Assembly: GCF_019931575.1 (NCBI RefSeq)
Contig: NZ_CP082923.1
Location: 4,278,001-4,342,000, forward strand
Length of the DNA: 64,000 nucleotides
Direction: 5' to 3'
Source: Caulobacter segnis
Lineage (GTDB): Bacteria > Pseudomonadota > Alphaproteobacteria > Caulobacterales > Caulobacteraceae
Below are positions 58,069 through 64,000 of this stretch, one piece after another; the first letter of the stretch is position 1, and the number at the start of each line of letters is the position of its first letter. The notes under the pieces were generated by a model, which did not search any database, was not told the origin of the DNA, and was given only the letters and a program-made list of their open reading frames with translations. A program made the translations under genes and the position numbers.

Positions 58069-59019
58069 ATGAGCCTCGATCCGCCCTCCCCCGCCGTGAC
58101 GCCCGGGGCCACACCCGTCGCCACCCCTGTTGACTGGGAACGCCAGCGCGCCTTCCTGGCCGTGGTCGACACCGGCAGCCTGTCGGCCGCCGCCCGCCAG
58201 CTGGGCGCGGCCCAGCCCACGGTGCGCCGGCGGATCGAGGACCTGGAGACCCAGCTGGGCGTCGCCCTCTTCACCCGCTCGCCCTCGGGCCTGACCCCGA
58301 CGCCGCTGGGCCGGGAACTGGCCCAGCACGCCCGGGCCATGGCCATGGCGGCGGCCTCCCTGGCCCGCGCCGCCTCGGCCGAGGCCCACGCCGCCTCGGG
58401 CGCGGTGCGCATCACGGCCAGCGAGGTGGTCGGCATGGAAGTGCTGCCGCCGATCCTGGCCGCCCTGCGCGAGGCCCATCCGGGCCTGGTCTTCGAGCTG
58501 GCCCTGACCAACCGCAGCGAGGACCTGCTGCGCCGCGAGGCCGACATCGCCGTGCGCATGGTCCGCCCAATCCAGGAGGCGCTGGTCGCCAAGCGGGTGG
58601 GAAACATCAGACTGGGCATGCACGCCCACAAGCGCCTGCTGGACGCCTGGGGCCGCCCCGCCACGCTGGAGGAAGCCCGCCGGTTGCCGCTGATCGGCTA
58701 CGAGAGCGAGACCATCGGGGTGCGGGCGGTCAAGGCCATGGGCCTGGACCTGCGCGTCGAGGAGTTCGCCTTCCGCACCGACAACGACCTGGCCCAGCTG
58801 GCGGCGATCCGGGCGGGCCTGGGCCTGGGGATCTGCCAGGTCGGCCTGGCCGTCCGCGACCCGATGCTGGAGCGGGTGCTGCCCGAGGTCTTCAGCTTCG
58901 ACCTGGAGACCTTCGTGGTCACCCACGAGGACCTCAAGGACGTCCGCCGCGTGCGCCTGGTGTTCGACGCCCTGGTCGCCGGCTTGACCGCCTATGCCAG
59001 GTCGGGAAATACAGTTTGA
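58069..59019 (+). CDS. LysR-family transcriptional regulator
   Basis: A 316-residue LysR-type regulator. The winged helix-turn-helix lies at about residues 22-82 (DWERQRAFLAVVDTGSLSAA then ARQLGAAQPTVRRRIEDLET), followed by a substrate-binding domain with ASGAVRITASEVVGMEVLPP and the usual hinge. The N-terminal 20 residues are Pro/Thr-rich and add to the normal start; no ribosome site is seen for the ATG at 58069. It probably regulates the divergent NAD(P)-binding gene and itself through the repeat at 58023-58041. Confidence 0.88.
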   Translation: MSLDPPSPAVTPGATPVATPVDWERQRAFLAVVDTGSLSAAARQLGAAQPTVRRRIEDLETQLGVALFTRSPSGLTPTPLGRELAQHARAMAMAAASLARAASAEAHAASGAVRITASEVVGMEVLPPILAALREAHPGLVFELALTNRSEDLLRREADIAVRMVRPIQEALVAKRVGNIRLGMHAHKRLLDAWGRPATLEEARRLPLIGYESETIGVRAVKAMGLDLRVEEFAFRTDNDLAQLAAIRAGLGLGICQVGLAVRDPMLERVLPEVFSFDLETFVVTHEDLKDVRRVRLVFDALVAGLTAYARSGNTV

Positions 59020-59139
59020 ACTAAACGCCCTTCCACCTAGAGTGGAGGTTAACGATTCGCCGTCCGGGAATGTTGGCGGTTTTTCGGCCGAGCCTCCTCG
59101 AAGGGGATCGCGCGGCCCGAGTACGGTGGAAGTCCCGCG

Positions 59140-62100
59140 ATGGTCGCCATCAGTTCCGACGCCTCGGTCCTGTCCAGCCTGACTCCGGCCAAGATCGCGT
59201 CCCTGACCGGCGCAGCCCTGGCCGAGGCGCCGCCCTCCGAGTTCGCCAAGCTGACCAAGGCCCAGGTGGCCGCCATCTCGGTCACGGCGATCAGCGGCAT
59301 GACCGCCGAGCAGTTCGCCGCCTTCTCGCCGGCCCAGGTCACGGCCCTGACCACCGCCCAGCTGCCGCGCCTGTCGGCCACCGTCGCCTTCAGCGCCAAC
59401 CAGCTGGTGGTGCTGAACCAGGCCCAGATGCAGTCGCTGTCGCGCACGACGGTCGCGGGCTTAAGCACCCAGGTCCTGGACGTGCTGGCCACCACCCAGA
59501 TGGCGGCCATGACCGCGACGGCGGTCTCGGCCCTGTCGCAGGACCAGGTGCGCAGCCTGTCGCTGGCCCAGGTCCGGGCGATGAGCGCCGCCCAGCTGCG
59601 CGGCCTGTCGGCCACCGACATCGGCGAGTTCAGCCGCGACCAGATCAACGCCCTCACCCCCACCCAGGTGTCGGTGTTGGGGTCCAGCCAGGTCGCCCTG
59701 CTGTCGGCCGACCAGGTCGGCGCGCTCTCGGCGACCCAGTTCGCCAGCCTGTCGGTCGCGGCCCTGCGCGGCCTGTCCGCCAGCGCCGTCGCCCTGACCA
59801 CGCCCGACCAGTGGAGCCGCGCCACCACCCTGCAGCTGTCGGCCCTGAACGCCGACCAGCTGAAGGCCATGGTTCCGAACCGCCTGGCGGCGCTGACCGC
59901 GACCCAGGTCAAGGCCTTCTCGGCCGTCGAGCTGGGCAAGGCCGGGGCGACCGTGCTGGACGCCCTGACCCCGGCCCAGCTGGCCGGCCTGTCCGGCGCC
60001 CACACCGCCGCCCTGTCGGTGACGACGATCACCAGCCTGTCCGCGAGCCAGTTGGCCGCCCTGGACCCGCTGGCCGTCGGCGGTCTGTCGGCGACGGGCT
60101 TCGCGGCGCTGGACGCGACCCAGGTCGGGGCGCTCAACGCCAGCCAGATCGCGCGCCTGCGCACCGACCAGCTGAAGGCCCTGGACGGCGAGGACTTCAA
60201 CGAGTTCACCCGCGCCCAGCTGAAGGCCTTCACCGCCGCCCAGATCCGCGAGATGCCGGCCGAGCGCCTGGCCGAGCTGCCGGACGCGGCGTTCGGCGCG
60301 TTCACGCCCACCCAGATCAAGGCCCTGACGCCGCTGCAGCTGAAGGCCCTGTCGGTCGGCGACGTCGGCGCGATGACGCCCGAGCAGGTCGGCGCTCTCA
60401 GCCCCGGCCAGGTCAGCGCCCTCTCGGGGACCCAGCTGACGGCCCTGCGGAGCGTCACCGCCCTGACCCCGGCCCAGTTCCAGGGGATCACGGCCGCCCA
60501 GCTGAAGGTCTTCTCGCCCAGCGACATCGCGCGGCTCAGCACCACCGAGCTGGGGGCCCTGAGCGCCGTCCAGATCGCCGGCCTGACGCCCGAGGTGCTG
60601 TCGGCCCTGGACGCCACCCAGACCGCGCGCCTGTCGGCCGTCCAGATGAAGGGCCTGACCACCACCCAGCTCAAGGGCCTGACGGACACCGACGTCGACC
60701 AGCTGAGCCCCACCCAGATCGGCGCGCTGGACGGGACCCAGGTCAGCGTCCTGGTCGACCATCTGTCGGCGACGGCGGTCGGCAATCTGAACGTGGCCCA
60801 GATCAACAAGCTGTCGGCGACGGCCCTGGCCGGCCTGACCGACGCCCAGGTGGCGGCGCTGAGCGCGACCCAGCTGCGCGCCCTGTCGAACGACCAGATC
60901 GGCAAGGCCCCGTCCGACCTGATCGAGGCCCTCAGCCCGACCCAGATCGGCGCCCTGACCGCCGGCCAGATCGGCGCGCTGTCGGTGACCAACCTGGCCG
61001 CCCTCAAGGTGGATGGCCTGCAGCGGCTGGACACCGCCCAGATCCGCGGCCTGACCCCCACCCAGCTCCGCAGCCTGGAGCCCGCCACCTTCGCCGTGCT
61101 CAACGCCACCCAGGTCGCCGCCCTGACCACCGCCCAGGTGGGCGCGCTGTCGGCGACCCTGGTCGGCGAGCTGACCGCCACCCAATGGGCGGGGCTGAGC
61201 GCGAGCCAGGTGCAGGGCCTCTCGACCACCCAGCTCTCGACGCTGGACGCCGCCGACCTGGGGGCCCTGACCAGCGGCCAGTGGACCGCCCTGCGCGCCA
61301 CCCAGGTGGCGGGCCTGTCGGCCACCGCCGTCGCCGGCCTGGACACCGGCCGCCTGGCCCTGCTGACCCCGACCCAGATCGGCGGCCTGTCGTCCACCGC
61401 CTTCTCGGCCCTAGACGCCGCCCATATCGCGGCCCTGTCCACCGCCCAGATCGGCGCCCTCACCGCCACCCAGCTGCGCGGCCTGACGCCCGAGGACATG
61501 GCCGAACTCAGCGCCACCCAGGTCGGAGCCATCGCGCCCGCCCAGCTGGCCGCCCTGCCCGCCACCGACGTCGCGGCGCTGAGCGCGACCCAGCTGGCCG
61601 CCCTGACCACCGCCCAGCTCAAGACCATGGCGCCGTCGCAGATCTCGGCCCTGCGCCCATCGCAGGCGCCCGGCCTATCCTCGACCCAGCTGGCGGCCCT
61701 GACCTCGGTGCAGCTGGGCGCGCTGTCGACCGATGTCCTGCCGGCCCTGGACGTCACCCAGGTCGCGGCCCTGGCCTCCACCCAGCTGGCCGGCCTGTCG
61801 GCGACCCAGGCCGGCAGCCTGACCGGCCAGCAGCTGGCGGCCCTGGCCACGACCCAGGTCGGCAGCCTGTCCAGCAGCTTCCTGTCGGCCCTGTCGGCGA
61901 CCGCCTTCGCCGCGTTCAGCGCCACCCAGGTCGCGCGCCTGTCGACCACCCAGGTCCAGAGCCTGACCACCACCCAGGTCGGGTCGCTCTCGACCACGGA
62001 CTTCGGCGAGCTGACCACCACCCAGGTCGCCGCCCTCACCGCCGCCCAGATCGGAGCGCTGTCGGGAACCAACCTCGGCAGCCTGTCGACCACGACCATC

Positions 62101-63162
62101 GCCGGCCTGTCGGCGGCCCAGTTCGCGGGCCTCACCACGACCCAGATGGCCGGCCTGCCCGACAGCGCGTTCAAAGGGCGCCTGGGACAGCTGACCGCCA
62201 CCCAGTTCGGCGGCCTGTCGACCAGCCTGATCGCAGGCCTGTCCAACACCGAGCTGGCCAGCCTCGGCGCCGCCCAGATCGGGGCCCTGACGCCGACGGC
62301 CTTCGCGGCCCTGGGAACCTCGCGCCTGCCCAGCCTGGCGACGACCCAGGTCGCGGGCCTCTCCACCACGATCGTGGCCAGCCTGGACGCCGCCGCCTTC
62401 GGCGCGCTGTCGGAAAGCCAGGTGGCGGCCCTCTCGGCCAGCCAGATGGGCGCGGTGCGCGGCGAGATCCTCTCGGCCCTGGACGCCGCCCAGTTCGCCC
62501 GCCTGACCGCCACCCAGGTGCGCGGCCTGACCGCCACCCAGATCGAGCGGTTCAGCACCGCCGACATCGGCGAGTTCACCACCACCCAGATCGGGGCCCT
62601 GGGCGCGGCGCAGCTGGAGGGCTTCTCAGCCGCCGACATCTCAGCCCTGAACGTGACCCAGGTGGCGGCCATGACGGTCGGCCAGATCGCCGCCCTGTCG
62701 CCGGTCCAGGTGCGCGGCCTGTCGGCGACCGACATCGGCGAGTTCAACAAGACCCAGGTCGCCGCCCTGACCACCGGCCAGATCGGGGCGTTGTCGCTGA
62801 CCGCGCTGACCGGCTTGAACGCGGAGCAGTTCGGCGGCCTGACCGCGACCCAGGTGCGCGGCTTCACGGCCGAGCAGCTGACCGCCTTCGGGGCCGAGGG
62901 CCTGGCCCGGCTGTCGGGCGCCCAGCTGGGGGCCCTGACCACCACCCAGGTCGGCCAGCTGCCCAAGGTGGCGATCCAGAGCCTGACCTCGAGCCAGATC
63001 GGCCAGATCATGCCCAGCCAGATCGCCGGCTTCACCGGCGAGCAGATCGCGGCCTTCGCGCCGTCCCAGCTGAGCCAACTGTCGCGCGCCCAGGTCAACA
63101 AGCTGACCGCCGCCCAGCTGGACGCCATGGACCGCGCCCAGCTGGAAGCGATCGGGCTGTAG
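59140..63162 (+). CDS. Octapeptide-repeat protein of 1340 residues, function unknown
   Basis: A 1340-residue protein built almost wholly from about 165 tandem copies of an 8-residue unit, consensus L-[S/T]-x-x-Q-[V/I/L]-x-[A/G] (for example LTTTQVAA LTAAQIGA). Leu opens each unit, Ser/Thr stands at position 2 and Gln at position 5, the pattern of a helix cap followed by a short helix turn; a solenoid is likely. A motif with DIGEF recurs at least three times. No signal peptide, membrane segment, Cys or enzymatic motif is seen, and the protein ends inside the repeat. GTGGAAG precedes the ATG at 59140. It is followed, after 118-130 bases, by a TonB-dependent receptor gene. I do not recognise the family. 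Confidence 0.8.
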   Translation: MVAISSDASVLSSLTPAKIASLTGAALAEAPPSEFAKLTKAQVAAISVTAISGMTAEQFAAFSPAQVTALTTAQLPRLSATVAFSANQLVVLNQAQMQSLSRTTVAGLSTQVLDVLATTQMAAMTATAVSALSQDQVRSLSLAQVRAMSAAQLRGLSATDIGEFSRDQINALTPTQVSVLGSSQVALLSADQVGALSATQFASLSVAALRGLSASAVALTTPDQWSRATTLQLSALNADQLKAMVPNRLAALTATQVKAFSAVELGKAGATVLDALTPAQLAGLSGAHTAALSVTTITSLSASQLAALDPLAVGGLSATGFAALDATQVGALNASQIARLRTDQLKALDGEDFNEFTRAQLKAFTAAQIREMPAERLAELPDAAFGAFTPTQIKALTPLQLKALSVGDVGAMTPEQVGALSPGQVSALSGTQLTALRSVTALTPAQFQGITAAQLKVFSPSDIARLSTTELGALSAVQIAGLTPEVLSALDATQTARLSAVQMKGLTTTQLKGLTDTDVDQLSPTQIGALDGTQVSVLVDHLSATAVGNLNVAQINKLSATALAGLTDAQVAALSATQLRALSNDQIGKAPSDLIEALSPTQIGALTAGQIGALSVTNLAALKVDGLQRLDTAQIRGLTPTQLRSLEPATFAVLNATQVAALTTAQVGALSATLVGELTATQWAGLSASQVQGLSTTQLSTLDAADLGALTSGQWTALRATQVAGLSATAVAGLDTGRLALLTPTQIGGLSSTAFSALDAAHIAALSTAQIGALTATQLRGLTPEDMAELSATQVGAIAPAQLAALPATDVAALSATQLAALTTAQLKTMAPSQISALRPSQAPGLSSTQLAALTSVQLGALSTDVLPALDVTQVAALASTQLAGLSATQAGSLTGQQLAALATTQVGSLSSSFLSALSATAFAAFSATQVARLSTTQVQSLTTTQVGSLSTTDFGELTTTQVAALTAAQIGALSGTNLGSLSTTTIAGLSAAQFAGLTTTQMAGLPDSAFKGRLGQLTATQFGGLSTSLIAGLSNTELASLGAAQIGALTPTAFAALGTSRLPSLATTQVAGLSTTIVASLDAAAFGALSESQVAALSASQMGAVRGEILSALDAAQFARLTATQVRGLTATQIERFSTADIGEFTTTQIGALGAAQLEGFSAADISALNVTQVAAMTVGQIAALSPVQVRGLSATDIGEFNKTQVAALTTGQIGALSLTALTGLNAEQFGGLTATQVRGFTAEQLTAFGAEGLARLSGAQLGALTTTQVGQLPKVAIQSLTSSQIGQIMPSQIAGFTGEQIAAFAPSQLSQLSRAQVNKLTAAQLDAMDRAQLEAIGL

Positions 63163-63280
63163 CCGCCCCCTTTTGGCGCCCTGTGGCGCCCGCGCCACCG
63201 TCACGTGAGCGTCGTCAATCTGTCGTGGAGCCGTTCCACGGCGCCCCTATCCCCGGCCCACCGCAATCGCGATGGGGGAT

Positions 63281-64000
63281 ATGGGAATCATGCTGTCCAA
63301 CAAGACGTTCAAGCGCCAGGCGCAACTGGTGTGCGGCGCGGCCTTCGCGGCGCTTCTGGCCACGGGTGCTCACGCCGCCGAGGTCGCCGCCGCGCCCGCC
63401 GCCGACGCCGACTCGACCAGCGTCGAGCAGGTGATCATCACCAGCCAGCGCGAGACGCGCTCGGCGGTGGCCATGGAAGCCCAGCAGATCCAGCGCGTCC
63501 TGCCCGGCGCCAGCCCGCTGAAGGCCATCCAGTTCCTGCCCGGCGTCGTCTATCGGACCGCCGATCCGTGGGGCGCCAACGAGCAGAACGTGTCGCTGTT
63601 CGTCCACGGTTTCTCGACCCAGCAGCTGGGCTTCACCCTGGACGGCGTGCCGCTGGGCGACCAGCAGTACGGCAACTACAACGGCCTGTCGGTCTCGCGC
63701 GCCGTCACCAGCGAGAACGTCGCGCGGGTGACCCTGTCGTCGGGCGCCGGCTCGCTGGGCGTGGCCTCGACCAGCAACCTGGGCGGCGCCATCGAGACCT
63801 TCAGCCGCGACCCGTCTGCCGAGCGCGGCTTCAACCTGCGCCAGACCCTGGGCAGCCACTCGGCCAGCCGCACCTTCGTGCGCTTCGACACCGGCGAGAT
63901 GGCCAGCGGCTTCAAGGGCTACATCTCGTATCTGCGCCAGGACGCCAAGGCCTGGGACTTCGACGGCCACCAGCGCGGCCACCAGGTGAACCTGAAGCTG
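63281..64000 (+). CDS. TonB-dependent receptor, N-terminal part (3' end outside window)
   Basis: The first 240 or so residues of an outer-membrane receptor. A signal peptide (QLVCGAAFAALLATGAHA-AE) is followed by a TonB-box-like VEQVIITSQRETRSA and the plug domain: AIQFLPGVVYRTADPWGANE, LFVHGFSTQQLGFTLDGVPL, VARVTLSSGAGSLGVAS and NLGGAIETFS. Strand segments of the barrel then begin (GFNLRQTLGSHSASRTFVRF). In-frame ATGs at 63272, 63281 and 63290 are possible. It imports siderophores, vitamins or glycans with TonB energy; the ligand is unknown. It follows the octapeptide-repeat gene on the same strand, so the two might be one operon. Confidence 0.88.
   Translation, partial: MGIMLSNKTFKRQAQLVCGAAFAALLATGAHAAEVAAAPAADADSTSVEQVIITSQRETRSAVAMEAQQIQRVLPGASPLKAIQFLPGVVYRTADPWGANEQNVSLFVHGFSTQQLGFTLDGVPLGDQQYGNYNGLSVSRAVTSENVARVTLSSGAGSLGVASTSNLGGAIETFSRDPSAERGFNLRQTLGSHSASRTFVRFDTGEMASGFKGYISYLRQDAKAWDFDGHQRGHQVNLKL

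Noticed and set aside
63200..63240. Possible Pho-box-like repeats (GTCAC, GTCGTCA, TGTCGTG) before the TonB receptor gene
   Set aside because: The spacing and sequence match the PhoB consensus too poorly to annotate as an operator.
59049..63434. Two further very long open frames across the octapeptide gene, one on each strand (1359 residues minus, 1454 residues plus)
   Set aside because: They arise because the 24-bp repeat uses few GC-rich codons and carries no stops in other frames. Their translations are low-complexity shadows, with Arg/Pro or Trp/Ser bias, and lack ribosome sites.

Overview
The window looks like chromosomal DNA of an alphaproteobacterium of the Caulobacter group. It is very GC-rich, densely coded and strongly third-position biased. 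It carries a CpdR-type response regulator beside an N-formylglutamate amidohydrolase, ethylmalonyl-CoA pathway enzymes, a serine palmitoyltransferase, NodT-type efflux lipoproteins, a TonB-dependent receptor, and many intergenic palindromic (REP-like) repeats of the kind common in Caulobacter. No phage genes, insertion sequences, rRNA or CRISPR array were seen. The genus is inferred from gene content and composition; no database search was possible.

Layout. 1-10.5 kb: the tail of an exported protein; a quinone-oxidoreductase/SDR/TetR cluster around a double-palindrome operator; and a complete NodT-MFP-RND efflux system whose TetR gene lies between two matching operators; then a third TetR gene and a decayed gene. 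10.9-14.7 kb: tRNA-Val(GAC), cpdR, N-formylglutamate amidohydrolase, an SDR/HxlR divergent pair, and a probable small RNA. 14.7-24 kb: typA, a membrane GGDEF-EAL protein, an aminotransferase and a membrane hybrid kinase. 24-28.5 kb: SDR, SRPBCC protein, extensin-like protein, MFS transporter and an overlapping pair of unknown genes. 28.5-33 kb: ethylmalonyl-CoA mutase and an enoyl-CoA hydratase divergent from crotonyl-CoA carboxylase/reductase; the third pathway enzyme, methylsuccinyl-CoA dehydrogenase, is at 45.3 kb. 33-45 kb: MFS/TetR, serine palmitoyltransferase, a secreted diheme protein, an M20 peptidase, a Rieske oxygenase, a DUF559 nuclease gene enclosed by inverted repeats, a CPBP protease, a glycine-zipper/SH3 protein and two convergent glycan-related genes. 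47-59 kb: a serine hydrolase, a giant poly-HAMP hybrid kinase with a coupled second hybrid kinase, and a LysR/NAD(P)-binding pair. 59-64 kb: a 1340-residue protein made almost wholly of 8-residue repeats, followed by the start of a TonB-dependent receptor.

How the genes work together. Three of the ethylmalonyl-CoA pathway enzymes (Ccr, Ecm, Mcd) are here, so the organism probably assimilates acetyl-CoA by that route. The efflux operon and its regulator form a self-contained regulon with two visible operators. Several regulators (TetR, HxlR, LysR) sit divergently from the enzyme they probably control, with palindromes between them. The features most likely to be new are the octapeptide-repeat protein, the small-protein/NCPFDEGF pair at 27.7-28.5 kb, the repeat-bounded DUF559 cassette and the small RNA.
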